Source of the DNA: Actinopolymorpha alba DSM 45243
Lineage (GTDB): Bacteria; Actinomycetota; Actinomycetes; Propionibacteriales; Actinopolymorphaceae
Reading direction: 5' to 3'
DNA length: 64,000 bases
Assembly: GCF_000373925.1 (NCBI RefSeq)
Contig: NZ_KB892720.1
Span: 60,298-124,297, forward strand
Shown: piece by piece, positions 35,098-43,934 of the stretch
How positions within the stretch are numbered: the stretch's first letter is position 1
How the letters are laid out: the number at the start of each line of letters is the position of its first letter
The notes under the pieces: model-generated
The model's database searches: none
Seen by the model: the letters and a program-made list of their open reading frames with translations, nothing else
What the model was told of the DNA's origin: nothing
Position numbers and translations under genes: made by a program

Positions 35098-35979
35098 ATG
35101 GCAGTCGCGACCAGTGCCCGAGCCGGCCGGGCCGCAAGCCGGAACACCACCTGGTGGCCGAAGCTCGCCGAGGCCATCGTTGCCCACGCGGCGTTGATCA
35201 CCCTGAGCGTGATCTTCGCGATTCCGTTCTTCTGGATGGTCTCCGGCGCCCTCAAGACGGGCCCCGACATGAACGCCTTTCCGGTGGTGTGGTTTCCCAC
35301 GACCCTGACGTTGGAGAACTTCATCGCCGGCGTTCAGGTCTTTCCGTTCCTCAGGTATCTGTTCAACACGCTGGTGATCTGCGTCTTCTCGATGGTCGGG
35401 GCGGCGCTGTCGAGTTCGTTCGTGGCGTACGGCCTGTCCCGCATCGAGTGGCGCTGGCGGACCCCGCTCTTCGTGATCATCCTCTCGACGATGATGATCC
35501 CGTTCTACGTCACGATGGTGCCGTTGTTCACGATGTTCCGGGCGATGGGTTGGGTCAACACATACCTTCCCCTCATCGTGCCGCACTTCTTCGGCGTACC
35601 CTTCTTCATCTTCCTGCTGCGGCAGTTCTTCCTGTCCATCCCGAAGGAGATGTCGGAGTCGGCACGGCTGGACGGCGCGAACGAGCTGCGGATCTACTGG
35701 CAGATCATCCTGCCGCTCGCCAAGCCGGCGTTGGCAGCGGTCGCGTTGTTTCAGTTCCTCGCGTCATGGAACGACCTGCTGGGGCCGCTCATCTACCTCA
35801 GCGACGCTGACACCTACACCCTCTCGCTCGGCCTGACGTTCTTCCGCGGCGAGTACGCCACGCAGTTCGGGCCGCTCATGGCCGCGAGCACAGTGGTGGT
35901 CATTCCGGTGATCGTGGTGTTCTTCTTCGCCCAGAGGACCTTCATCCAGGGCATCACCCTCACCGGCGTCAAGGGGTAA
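35098..35979 (+). CDS. ABC sugar transporter permease (MalG type)
   Basis: This 293-residue permease starts at ATG 35098 after TAGGAGGCC. It has six predicted helices and the EAA loop MSESARLDGANELRIYWQIILPLAKPAL. LITLSVIFAIPFFWMVSGALKT is the first helix. It pairs with the MalF-like protein immediately upstream. The operon ends here; hairpins follow at 36010-36075 and 36260-36299. Confidence 0.92.
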   Translation: MAVATSARAGRAASRNTTWWPKLAEAIVAHAALITLSVIFAIPFFWMVSGALKTGPDMNAFPVVWFPTTLTLENFIAGVQVFPFLRYLFNTLVICVFSMVGAALSSSFVAYGLSRIEWRWRTPLFVIILSTMMIPFYVTMVPLFTMFRAMGWVNTYLPLIVPHFFGVPFFIFLLRQFFLSIPKEMSESARLDGANELRIYWQIILPLAKPALAAVALFQFLASWNDLLGPLIYLSDADTYTLSLGLTFFRGEYATQFGPLMAASTVVVIPVIVVFFFAQRTFIQGITLTGVKG

Positions 35980-36009
35980 GTAGGAGCCGCTGGCGTACGA
36001 GATTCGATC

Positions 36010-36075
36010 GGAACGCCCGGCCAGGGATCCAATCTCGTGGTCTCGTCCACGAAGGGCCGATCCCTCCGGGCGTCC
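36010..36075. repeat. Imperfect inverted repeat after the first ABC operon
   Basis: GGAACGCCCGGCCAGGGATC (36010-36029) and GATCCCTCCGGGCGTCC (36059-36075) are inverted copies with small bulges and a 29-base spacer. It begins 30 bp after the permease stop and may be part of the transcript end. Confidence 0.45.
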
Positions 36076-36259
36076 GGTATCTTCAACCAGCGTTGACGAA
36101 CGACCGAGCATGCCCTGCGGATCGACACGATGACGACAGCGCGGATTCGCGCGGAAATGATCAAGAAAGGGCCGCGACGCCGACCCGGCGCCCTTAGGCC
36201 CGCCTGCGGGGAGATGTCAACCCACGCGGCGAATTCCCGTAAACTGTTCTCACACAAAG

Positions 36260-36299
36260 ATCCCGTTGAACGGGGAGCACCTTTCCCGTTCAACGGGAT
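36260..36299 (+). terminator. Rho-independent terminator, 15-bp perfect stem
   Basis: ATCCCGTTGAACGGG (36260-36274) and CCCGTTCAACGGGAT (36285-36299) form a perfect stem with a 10-base loop. TGTTTTTCTGG follows 6 bases downstream and supplies a T tract on the plus strand. It is the first of three adjacent hairpins. Confidence 0.8.
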
Positions 36300-36317
36300 A
36301 GAGGTGTTTTTCTGGTG

Positions 36318-36345
36318 TGCCGGTGCGCTTCGTTGAGCACCGGCA
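36318..36345. repeat. 9-bp stem-loop, middle of three
   Basis: TGCCGGTGC (36318-36326) and GCACCGGCA (36337-36345) form a perfect stem with a 10-base loop, 18 bp after the previous hairpin and 19 bp before the next. It is probably a backup or bidirectional terminator. Confidence 0.6.
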
Positions 36346-36364
36346 TGCCAGGACCCACCTAGCT

Positions 36365-36387
36365 GAACGGGTTAGATCAACCCGTTC
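36365..36387 (-). terminator. 9-bp stem-loop over the stop codon of the LuxR-type gene
   Basis: GAACGGGTT (36365-36373) and AACCCGTTC (36379-36387) form a perfect stem with the loop AGATC. It spans the TAA (36372-36374) and last codons of the leftward regulator gene, so it probably ends that transcript. Confidence 0.6.
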
Positions 36388-36701
36388 CTAGCTGCCCAAG
36401 CGACGACCTGAATAGGAGCCCGAGCACCGAGCCGATCACAGAGCGCCCGCGAACGCCGACGCACCGTACGATCGGAAAGCGCTAGCCGACGCGCAATGGC
36501 TTCCACAGGAAGCCCGTCGGCCAGTAGTGCGAGGAGCCTAATCTCGTCGTCCGTCACGCGACGCCGCAGGTCACTTGTGGTTGTGACGTGAGGTGGCGCA
36601 TTATGACTTGTCGTGTTGGGGGCTGGCGTACTGTAAAGCGCTTCACTTCCTACGCCGGCCGGTCGGAGTGCCCTCACTACGCCATGGCTGAGATCTGACA
36701 T
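36372..36701 (-). CDS. Small LuxR/NarL-type DNA-binding protein
   Basis: This 109-residue protein carries a C-terminal GerE/LuxR helix-turn-helix at residues about 47-109: VTDDEIRLLALLADGLPVEAIARRLALSDRTVRRRSRALCDRLGARAPIQVVAWAARNGLI. The first 45 residues are low-complexity and have no receiver or ligand-binding domain, so it is a solo regulator. ATG 36701 is chosen over ATG 36707 because GAAGG lies nine bases before it. No kinase is adjacent. The tandem 20-bp repeats immediately upstream (36711-36750) may be its own binding sites. GC content is lower than its neighbours, which hints at recent arrival. Confidence 0.8.
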   Translation of the reverse strand: MSDLSHGVVRALRPAGVGSEALYSTPAPNTTSHNAPPHVTTTSDLRRRVTDDEIRLLALLADGLPVEAIARRLALSDRTVRRRSRALCDRLGARAPIQVVAWAARNGLI

Positions 36702-36710
36702 GCCCATCCG

Positions 36711-36750
36711 CCTTCGCGTTGACCCCGTACCCTTCGCGTTAACCCCGTGT
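36711..36750. repeat. Tandem 20-bp direct repeat directly upstream of the LuxR-type gene
   Basis: Two adjacent copies, 36711-36730 and 36731-36750, share CCTTCGCGTTRACCCCGT with changes only at one internal base and the last two. The period equals about two helical turns, a layout used by many dimeric response-regulator-type proteins. It ends 4-10 bp before the start codon region. Confidence 0.75.
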
Positions 36751-37092
36751 AAAAAGAAGCGGCCTGAGTCGTTTCAATGTCAACCTAAGGTACGGGCGCC
36801 ACACCGCCTAGTCAACGGTCGATCTCGCACAGTTCTCCGTCTCGTTGCGCGCATGTACGCAGGAGAACGCACACTTCATTGCTCTTCGTGGCTTTGAACT
36901 TACTGTCCGCATAGGAAATTGGCCGGTACGGACACCGCGTAGGGACGCGAGCAACCTGCGTGGTGGTGAGGGCCCGACTGCGGGGTAACCACGTAACCAC
37001 TTCGTCGCACGTCTGAAACATGGGCGCGGAGCCGCACCTCAGGCAGGCCCGCGGGGCACGCGCCGGCACGGTGGGCGTGCACAACGCACGAA

Positions 37093-37144
37093 GGGGCCGC
37101 ACCCTGTCGACCTGTCAGAACGCAGGTCAACGAGGTGCGGCCCC
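37093..37144 (-). terminator. Two-part stem-loop after the Gfo/Idh gene
   Basis: GGGGCCGCACC (37093-37103) pairs with GGTGCGGCCCC (37134-37144), and GACCTG (37109-37114) pairs with CAGGTC (37123-37128) inside. The long structure lies 17 bp past the stop of the leftward Gfo/Idh gene. Confidence 0.72.
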
Positions 37145-37161
37145 TCGGGCCAAGCGGATAC

Positions 37162-38265
37162 TCAGGCCACGTCAGGAGTGGCCCCGGCCGGGACCACCTC
37201 GGGCCGCTCGACCGTGCTCTCGACCTCGACCGGCTGGCCACCCTGGGCGCCGGACTCCAGCAACGACTCCATGATGTCGAGCACGTGGAAGGCGAGTTCG
37301 CCGCTGGCGCGGTGCCGCCCACCGTTCCGGATCGCCCGGGCCATGTCGGCCAGGCCGTAGCCACGTCCGGAGTCGGCGTACCCACCGGCGACGGCCGCGA
37401 CCGACCACTCGCGGCTGCTCGGCGAGAACACCTCGACGTCGCCGCCGAACGTGTTCGGGTCGGGGACCGACAGGGAGCCCTCAGTGCCGTAGACCTCGAT
37501 GCGGGGCAGCTTGGCCGCCCACACATCGAAGCTGGTCACGATGGTGGTGAGGACTCCGGACTCGTGCTCGAGGACGCCGGACACATGCGTGTCGACCTCG
37601 ACCGAGAACGTCGTGCCCTGCTTGGGCCCGCTGCCCACGGTGCGCTCCTGCCGCGCGCGCCCCACCCGTCCGGTCACCCGGCGGATCGGACCGAGCAGGT
37701 TCACCAGGGCGCTGAGGTAGTAGGGACCCATGTCGAGCAGCGGGCCGCCACCAGGCTTGTAGTAGAACTCCGGGTCCGGGTGCCAGGGCTCGGGGCCCGG
37801 GCTGACGAAGAACGCCGTGGCCGCGATAGGCGCACCGACGTCGCCCCGGTCGAGCAGAGCCCGCGCCGTCTGGGTGCCGGTGCCGAGCACCGTGTCGGGT
37901 GCGCAGCCGATCCGGAGGCCGGCCTGCTCAGCTGCCCCGAGGAGTGGGCGCGCCTCCTGGCGGGTGATCGCGAGCGGCTTCTCGCCGTAGACGTGCTTGC
38001 CCGAACCGAGGGCGGCCAGCGTCACCGAGGCGTGCGCCGCCGGGATGGTGAGGTTGAGGATCGCCTCCACCTCGGCGTCGTCGTACAACTCGTCGGGGGT
38101 CATCGCACGGACGCCGGGGTTCTGCTCGGCGACGACCTTCGCCCGAGCGAGGTCCAGGTCGGCGGCGGCGACCACTTCGGTGTTCGGCAGCTTCGCCAGG
38201 TGCTCGAAGTAGGTCTTGCTGATCGTGCCCGTGCCGACGACGCCAACCTTCAACGGCTCGCCCAT
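37162..38265 (-). CDS. Gfo/Idh/MocA-family oxidoreductase
   Basis: This 367-residue protein starts at ATG 38263-38265 behind GAGGACTCCT. The Rossmann motif is VGVVGTGTISKTYFEHLAKL, followed by VYGEKPLAITRQEARPLL. The C-terminal domain shows GGGPLLDMGPYYLSALVNLLGPIRRVTG, typical of sugar or myo-inositol dehydrogenase relatives. It overlaps the upstream ThuA-like gene by 16 bp, a very common pair; both proteins are thought to act on one glycoside or sugar derivative. The gene is the last of this two-gene unit and ends in a strong hairpin. Confidence 0.9.
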   Translation of the reverse strand: MGEPLKVGVVGTGTISKTYFEHLAKLPNTEVVAAADLDLARAKVVAEQNPGVRAMTPDELYDDAEVEAILNLTIPAAHASVTLAALGSGKHVYGEKPLAITRQEARPLLGAAEQAGLRIGCAPDTVLGTGTQTARALLDRGDVGAPIAATAFFVSPGPEPWHPDPEFYYKPGGGPLLDMGPYYLSALVNLLGPIRRVTGRVGRARQERTVGSGPKQGTTFSVEVDTHVSGVLEHESGVLTTIVTSFDVWAAKLPRIEVYGTEGSLSVPDPNTFGGDVEVFSPSSREWSVAAVAGGYADSGRGYGLADMARAIRNGGRHRASGELAFHVLDIMESLLESGAQGGQPVEVESTVERPEVVPAGATPDVA

Positions 38266-38936
38266 AGGAGTCCTCTCTCGATGATGGTGCGCACCTCGGG
38301 GGTGTCGAGGTCGTCCAGCTTGTGTCCGACGGTGCAGACGAAAACGCGGCCCGCACCCCACGGCTTGGTCCAGATGGCGGGCATGGTGACGCCGCCGATC
38401 CAGGGATAGTCCGGATGAGGAGCGAAGGTCGTGGTCGCGAGGGTGTCGATGCCCGGGTCGGCGTGGATGAAGTACTGCTCAGTGTTCACGGAGAACCGGT
38501 CGATGCCCTTGACGATCGGATGGTCGGACCGGTCGGGCACGACCTCGACGTCGTAGTCGACGAAGCCGCCCGGGTGGCAGATGAACTGCCCACCGACCAT
38601 AAAGTTGTACTCGAGGTCCGCACGGAAGGCGTCGGCGATACCGCCATGCCAACCGGCGAGTCCGGTGCCAGCCCTGACCGCCGCGTCAAGGCCCTTCCGC
38701 TGCTCGACCGTGATCTCGCCCATCGTCCAGATCTGGAGGATGAGGTCGGTGGCGGCTAGCAGGTCGGCGTCCAGATAGGAGTCGAGGGTCTCGGAGACCT
38801 CGACCGTGAAACCGCTCTCCCGCAGAAACGGGATGAAGCGATCGGTCGACTCGACCGGCACGTGGCCGTCCCAGCCTCCACGGACCACAAGTGCCCGGCG
38901 CCCACTCGCGCCTTCGGGTGTCGTCACGGACGTCAC
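38250..38936 (-). CDS. ThuA-like (trehalose-utilisation-type) protein
   Basis: The protein has 228 residues from GTG 38934-38936, chosen because GGGAGG sits four bases before it. Key segments are ALVVRGGWDGHVPVESTDRF, GLAGWHGGIADAFRADLEYNFMVGGQFICHPGG and NTEQYFIHADP, with the HGG and HPGG motifs of the ThuA fold, a glutamine-amidotransferase-like domain with no proven amidase activity. ThuA proteins are linked to 3-keto-disaccharide breakdown. It is translationally coupled to the Gfo/Idh gene by a 16-bp overlap. Confidence 0.88.
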   Translation of the reverse strand: MTSVTTPEGASGRRALVVRGGWDGHVPVESTDRFIPFLRESGFTVEVSETLDSYLDADLLAATDLILQIWTMGEITVEQRKGLDAAVRAGTGLAGWHGGIADAFRADLEYNFMVGGQFICHPGGFVDYDVEVVPDRSDHPIVKGIDRFSVNTEQYFIHADPGIDTLATTTFAPHPDYPWIGGVTMPAIWTKPWGAGRVFVCTVGHKLDDLDTPEVRTIIERGLLWASR

Positions 38937-39182
38937 GCCCCTCCCTACGTACACACGCAAAGTCACCGAAGACCGTAAGTCCCTGCCTCTCCGCGAGCAA
39001 TGCCAACCCCCCGTGCGCTCAACATGTGAGAACGCCGCCGCGCAGTGTGTCCGGACCTCGCCACATACGCCCCGCTGGCAAATATGCGCCATGGCCCAGA
39101 TGCGCCCGCCGACGCGCCGGCCGCGCGACGTGGGTCCGGCAATACTCCACTCGGCTCATCGCCAAGTCCGGAGGATCTTCCC

Positions 39183-42100
39183 ATGCGTTCCCGCGTCGCT
39201 GTCGCTGCGCTGACGCTCGCCACCTGTGTGGCGGCGTCCTTCTCTTCTCCACCCGCCTCCGCCACCGCTCCCGGTGGTCCATCCACCGGTGTCCCCACCG
39301 GGTCCGCCCCGGCCGGAAGGTCCGCGGGCGAGCCGGGTCCCGAGGTCACGTTGGTGACCGGGGATGTCGTACGCCTGGACACCACGGCCGACGGCACGCA
39401 CCGGGCGGTGTTGGTGAGGCCGACCCGGGCCGCATCCGGCTACCACGCGTACACCGACGCGACGGGTGACGCCCACTTCGTACCCGGCGGCGCCGACCGC
39501 CTGCTCGCGCAGGGCCGCCTCGACCGCGGGTTGTTCAACGTCAGCGCGCTGGTCCGTCAGAAGTACGACGACGCGCACACGGGCAACCTGCCACTTATCG
39601 TCACGTACCCGACGACGACGGCAGCCACCCGGTCAGCCGGCACCTTCAAGGCGACCGTCCGCGCCCCGCGCTCGCTCGGGCCGGTCAAGGGGGTCGCGGT
39701 CGCCGCTCGTAAGAGCGGGGCGAAGGACTTCTGGGCGGACTGGTCGGCGCGGCCGGACTCCTCCGCGGGCACCCTCTGGCTGGACGCGAAGGTGACCGCG
39801 GTGCTCGACCAGAGCGTCCCCCAGATCGGGGCACCGGCCGCCTGGCAGCGCGGGTTCGACGGACGCGGCGTCACGGTCGCGGTCCTCGACACCGGCATCG
39901 ACACGACCCATCCCGACTTCGGTGACCGCGTAACCGCGACCCGTGACTTCAGCGGTAAGGGCAGTGTCGTCGACGGGGCCGGCCACGGCACGCACGTCGC
40001 GTCGATCCTCGCCGGCTCCGGCGCGGCGTCTGAGGGCCGGTATCGCGGGGTCGCACCCGGCGCCCGTCTGATGGTCGGCAAGGTGCTCGGCGACGACGGC
40101 AGCGGGGCGACCTCGCAGGTGATCGAAGGGATGCAGTGGGCCGCGACGGGTGGCGCCGACGTGGTGAACCTCAGCCTCGGAGGTCCCGTCACGCGCGGGG
40201 ACGACCCGCTGAGTCAGGCCCTGAACTCGCTGTCGAAGCAGTACGGCACGGTGTTCGTCGTCGCGGCCGGCAACTTCAGCCCCTTCATGCCCGGCAGCAG
40301 TTTCGTCTCGTCACCCGGGTCGGCGGAGGCGGCGTTGACCGTCGGCGCCGTGAACAAGTCCGACCGGATGTACACCGGGTCGCGCCGCGGGCGGATGGGT
40401 GACAGCGCGATCAAACCCGAACTCGTCGCACCCGGCGTCAACATCACCGCGGCCCAGGCGGCCGGCACCGGCGGAGACCAGCCGTACGCCACGATGACCG
40501 GCACCTCGATGGCGACACCACACGTCGCGGGCACGGCGGCGCTCCTCCTGCAGGAGCACCCCGACTGGAACGCCGATCGGGTCGAGGCGGTGCTGACCTC
40601 CACGACGGTTCCCTTGGAGGGCGTAAGTGTCGTGGCTCAGGGGGCCGGCCGGGTGGACGTCGACCGGGCCACCCGGCAGGGGGTGTACGTCGACCAGGGC
40701 ACGGTCGACGCTGGCTACTTCGCGCAGCCCTATGACCCCGCCAAGCTGACCGTCAAGAAGACCTTGACGTACCACAACGACACGGACACTCCTGTCACGC
40801 TGGACCTTTCGACCAACCTCACCGACAAGGACGGCCAAGCCGCCGAGGACCCGTCCGCGCTGACCGTCACGCCATCGTCGCTCCCGCTCGCGGCCGGCGG
40901 CAGTGGGGAGGTGACCGTCACGGTGGACGCTGCGCGCGTTCCGCCCAGCACCTACACGGGCCGGGTGGTCGCGAGCGACGGCGCCAAGCTCACGGTCGCA
41001 ACCACCGTGGGTTTCTACAAGCAGGACGACACCGTTGACCTGACGATCAAGGCGATCGACCGGCGCGGGAATCCGGCCCAGGCCACCATGCGGCTCGCGC
41101 CGTACCGTCAAGAGGACTTTGACGGGCGCTACTACCCCGACTACATCTACCTCCAGCCGGGCGAGACGGAGCAGGTCGTGCGGGTGCCCGAAGGCGACTT
41201 CAACCTCTGGGCGATGGTCCTCACCTTCGACGAGTCCGGCCGCTACGTCGAAGAGAAAAGCATCGTCAGCATCCCGCGGGTGCACGCGTACGCTCCCAAT
41301 CCCACGATCACGCTGGACGCCCGTAAGGCCAAGCCCGTCACGCTCTCCACGCCGCAGCCGTCGACGATCCGGTCGCTGTCCCTGTCGTGGTGGCGGGGTA
41401 CGCCGGGTGGTCCGTACAACACCTACGACTCGATGGGTGTGATGGTCAGCGACGGTTCGGAGGAACGCGTCTCGGTCGCGGGCACCGACAAGGTCACCGA
41501 CGCGCCGTTCGTCGTCACCACCGCGTTCGATGCCGGACCACCTGTGCTGACTGGCCAGATCGTTGGTGGCGCGACGCTGCATCCGGTGTGGGAGGGCGGT
41601 CCTCCGATCGACGGAACCGTCACCATGACGGTCGTGGACGCGGGTACCGCGCGTCAAGCCGACCTTGACAAGGTGTCCTTGCAGGGCAAACTCGCGCTGG
41701 TGCGCGAAAGCGACGACCTGTCGTACAACGAACAGGTGGCGGCCGTCGTCGCGAAGGGCGCTCGCGCCGTGCTGCTGTACTCCGCCCAGCCTGGTGTCTT
41801 CTGGCCGGCTGCCGGTGGGCGGGTGCCCGTGCTCGCCTCTCCCAAGGCCGATGGTGAAGCAATCCGGGCGGAGCTGCGCCGACGTCCGGTGTCGGTGAAG
41901 TTCGTCGGGCAGCCGATCGCCGACTACGCCTATGACGTCGCCTTCGTGGAGCAGGGACAGGTGCCAGCGCAGCTTGCCTACAAGGTGACGTCAAACGAGC
42001 TTGCGACGATCTCCACCAGGATGCACACCACCGGAACCAAGGAGAAGGGCTGGCGGCTGCACAACTTCATCGCCACACCCTGCGGCTGCTCGACGTCTCT

Positions 42101-42989
42101 CGTCGCCGACCTCGTGCCGTCGACGGGATACGTCCGCACGGAGTACGTCACGACCCGACCGGACGTGCGGGTGCATCCCAGCTGGCAGTACCTCTATGAC
42201 AACCCGGGCGACGAGATGTATCCAAGGTCGACCAGCAGCTATCAGCGTGGGCAGCGGCTGACCGACGACTGGTTGGGCGCGCCGTTCTCGCCGGGGCCCG
42301 CCAACAGCACCTTGACGCTGTACGGCGCGAAGCGGGCAAGCATGCGGTACGCCGACACGATCAGGTACGACATCGCGACCTGGACCGACTCGGCCGGGCA
42401 CTGGTCGCCGACGCTGGCGTCGTCGGAAGCCCGGAGCAGGCTTTATCGCAACGGTGCACTCGTCACGTCATCCGACTACGGGCTCAGCGGGACGGCGCGG
42501 GTGCCCACGGAGGATGCGACGTACCGGCTCGAGGCCGACGTCGACCACGATGGCTCGCTGTTCGGCCTGACCACCAGCAGCCGGTCCGCGTGGACGTTCC
42601 GCTCTGCCGGCAATGGCGGGACCTACGCGCTTCCATTGGTGGACGTCGACTACACCGACGTGGTTGACGCGGCCACCGGGCGGCGCGCGCTCGACCTGGC
42701 CAACACCGCCGGTGCCAACCGCTCTGTCAACCTCCTGTTGCACGCCGGGCACCAGTTGGAATCCGACGTGCCGCCGGTCCAGGCCGTGAAGGTGTGGGTG
42801 TCATACGACGACGGCGCGACGTGGCAGGAGACGACGACCAAGCGGACCGCGGCGGATACGTTCGCGGCAAGCTACCGGCACCCGCGGGTGAAGGATGGCG
42901 GGTACGTTTCCCTGAAGGTGCGGGCCGACGATGGTGCCGGCAACAGCCTCGACCAGACCCTGATCAGGGCCTACCGCCTCACCCGCTGA
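39183..42989 (+). CDS. Large secreted subtilisin-like serine protease (S8) with PA domain
   Basis: The start is ATG 39183 with GGAGG upstream; 1268 residues. The signal peptide ends near SFSSPPASA. A pro-region covers residues about 35-215. The catalytic triad is Asp236 (VAVLDTGIDTTHPDF), His268 (GHGTHVAS) and Ser442 (GTSMATPHVAG), with VVAAGN supplying the oxyanion Asn. Residues about 515-620 are Fn3/CARDB-like beta repeats. A protease-associated domain lies at about 810-890 (LALVRESDD; GARAVLLYS). The C-terminal 350 residues are further beta-rich repeats. No LPXTG anchor or membrane helix is seen, so it is released. It is probably a nutritional protease, much longer than plain subtilisins. 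Confidence 0.93.
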   Translation: MRSRVAVAALTLATCVAASFSSPPASATAPGGPSTGVPTGSAPAGRSAGEPGPEVTLVTGDVVRLDTTADGTHRAVLVRPTRAASGYHAYTDATGDAHFVPGGADRLLAQGRLDRGLFNVSALVRQKYDDAHTGNLPLIVTYPTTTAATRSAGTFKATVRAPRSLGPVKGVAVAARKSGAKDFWADWSARPDSSAGTLWLDAKVTAVLDQSVPQIGAPAAWQRGFDGRGVTVAVLDTGIDTTHPDFGDRVTATRDFSGKGSVVDGAGHGTHVASILAGSGAASEGRYRGVAPGARLMVGKVLGDDGSGATSQVIEGMQWAATGGADVVNLSLGGPVTRGDDPLSQALNSLSKQYGTVFVVAAGNFSPFMPGSSFVSSPGSAEAALTVGAVNKSDRMYTGSRRGRMGDSAIKPELVAPGVNITAAQAAGTGGDQPYATMTGTSMATPHVAGTAALLLQEHPDWNADRVEAVLTSTTVPLEGVSVVAQGAGRVDVDRATRQGVYVDQGTVDAGYFAQPYDPAKLTVKKTLTYHNDTDTPVTLDLSTNLTDKDGQAAEDPSALTVTPSSLPLAAGGSGEVTVTVDAARVPPSTYTGRVVASDGAKLTVATTVGFYKQDDTVDLTIKAIDRRGNPAQATMRLAPYRQEDFDGRYYPDYIYLQPGETEQVVRVPEGDFNLWAMVLTFDESGRYVEEKSIVSIPRVHAYAPNPTITLDARKAKPVTLSTPQPSTIRSLSLSWWRGTPGGPYNTYDSMGVMVSDGSEERVSVAGTDKVTDAPFVVTTAFDAGPPVLTGQIVGGATLHPVWEGGPPIDGTVTMTVVDAGTARQADLDKVSLQGKLALVRESDDLSYNEQVAAVVAKGARAVLLYSAQPGVFWPAAGGRVPVLASPKADGEAIRAELRRRPVSVKFVGQPIADYAYDVAFVEQGQVPAQLAYKVTSNELATISTRMHTTGTKEKGWRLHNFIATPCGCSTSLVADLVPSTGYVRTEYVTTRPDVRVHPSWQYLYDNPGDEMYPRSTSSYQRGQRLTDDWLGAPFSPGPANSTLTLYGAKRASMRYADTIRYDIATWTDSAGHWSPTLASSEARSRLYRNGALVTSSDYGLSGTARVPTEDATYRLEADVDHDGSLFGLTTSSRSAWTFRSAGNGGTYALPLVDVDYTDVVDAATGRRALDLANTAGANRSVNLLLHAGHQLESDVPPVQAVKVWVSYDDGATWQETTTKRTAADTFAASYRHPRVKDGGYVSLKVRADDGAGNSLDQTLIRAYRLTR

Positions 42990-43000
42990 ACGCGAACCCG

Positions 43001-43050
43001 GGGTTGTCAGAGGTTTCTCGGTCTCCTAGCCGAGAAACCTCTGACAACCC
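43001..43050. repeat. Dispersed palindromic hairpin, copy 2
   Basis: A perfect 21-bp stem: GGGTTGTCAGAGGTTTCTCG plus one G (43001-43021) and its reverse complement (43030-43050), with loop TCTCCTAG. Within the 19-bp core it differs from copy 1 (12799-12844) by a matched pair of changes that keep base pairing. It follows the protease stop by 11 bp and lies in tandem orientation, so here it probably ends that transcript. Confidence 0.88.
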
Positions 43051-43109
43051 GGCAGGCCCGTCGCGGCCGCGCGGCCCACGGCATCCGCGCGACCTCTAAG
43101 CTGGCCGGC

Positions 43110-43934
43110 ATGCCTCCGCGCCCCTTCGAGCTCATCTGCGAGGTCGAGCCGTCCATCCGTCCCGACCTGCAGCACGTCCGCAACCAGATCGAGGTCCTCT
43201 CGCCGGTGGCGGACGCGTTCCTCGCCCCCGACAACCACATCGGCCGGGCCACAGTCTCGAGCGTGGCCGTCGCACACGAGATCCAGCGAGTGGGCGGCAG
43301 GGGAATCGCCTGCCTGAACTCCCGTGACCGCAACCTGCTCGGATTCCGCCGCGACCTCCTCACCGCGGCGGCGTACGGCGTGGAGCGGTTTGTCTTCGTG
43401 TACGGCGACAAGCCGACCTCGGGCAACCGGACGAGCGACCTCACCGTCCGCGCCATGCTCGAGGAAGTGCGGGGCCTGGAAGGGGATCCGGCGTTCACCG
43501 GCGTTCCGCCCTTCAAGGTCGGTGTCACCACCGGCCTGCGCCCCCTGCCAGCCTGGAAGGCGTCCGCGGACTTCGTGTTCACGCAGGTGAGTTTCTCCCT
43601 GGAGGCGTTGCTGCGTTGGAGGGAGGCCCAGGACCTCACGTGTCCGGTGTACGCCGGCGTCATGGTCCTCGCGAGCGACGGCATGGCCCGCCGGCTGGCC
43701 GCGTCGATCCCCGACATCGAGATCCCGGACGCGCTCATCGACCAGGTGGCCCGCGACAAGCTGGCGGGCGTCGAGCTGGCCTGTGAACACCTCGAGCAGA
43801 TCCGGGAGAGCGGTGCCTTCGACGGCGTCCACCTGGTGACCGGCGTGAGGTTCCGGCCGGTGGCCGAACGTCTGGCTCAGATCGCCCGCGCCCGGTCGAG
43901 CAACACCGTGAGCCCCGACCAGTCGGACACGTAG
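43110..43934 (+). CDS. Methylenetetrahydrofolate reductase-like protein
   Basis: This 274-residue protein resembles MetF: FELICEVEPSIRPD supplies the N-terminal Glu, and GIACLNSRDRNLLGFRRDLLTAAAYGVERFVFVYGDKP matches the conserved LTC..R..L..GI..ll.L.GD.P core of the TIM barrel. The C-terminus has FVFTQVSFSLEALLRW. The usual HLTC is altered to IACL, so FAD or folate use may differ, and a specialised C1 role is possible. TAAGCT ends 7 bases before the ATG and there is no Shine-Dalgarno, consistent with a leaderless transcript. Its last 58 bases overlap the convergent nucleotidyltransferase gene. Confidence 0.75.
   Translation: MPPRPFELICEVEPSIRPDLQHVRNQIEVLSPVADAFLAPDNHIGRATVSSVAVAHEIQRVGGRGIACLNSRDRNLLGFRRDLLTAAAYGVERFVFVYGDKPTSGNRTSDLTVRAMLEEVRGLEGDPAFTGVPPFKVGVTTGLRPLPAWKASADFVFTQVSFSLEALLRWREAQDLTCPVYAGVMVLASDGMARRLAASIPDIEIPDALIDQVARDKLAGVELACEHLEQIRESGAFDGVHLVTGVRFRPVAERLAQIARARSSNTVSPDQSDT

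Larger units (their letters stand above)
36708..37161. other. Intergenic region upstream of the LuxR-type gene
   Basis: No gene is supported here. It holds the tandem repeats at 36711-36750, a TTGACA-like hexamer on the minus strand (36777-36782) without a good -10, an AT-richer patch around 36850-36915, and the terminator hairpin at 37093-37144 for the gene to its right. Confidence 0.5.
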
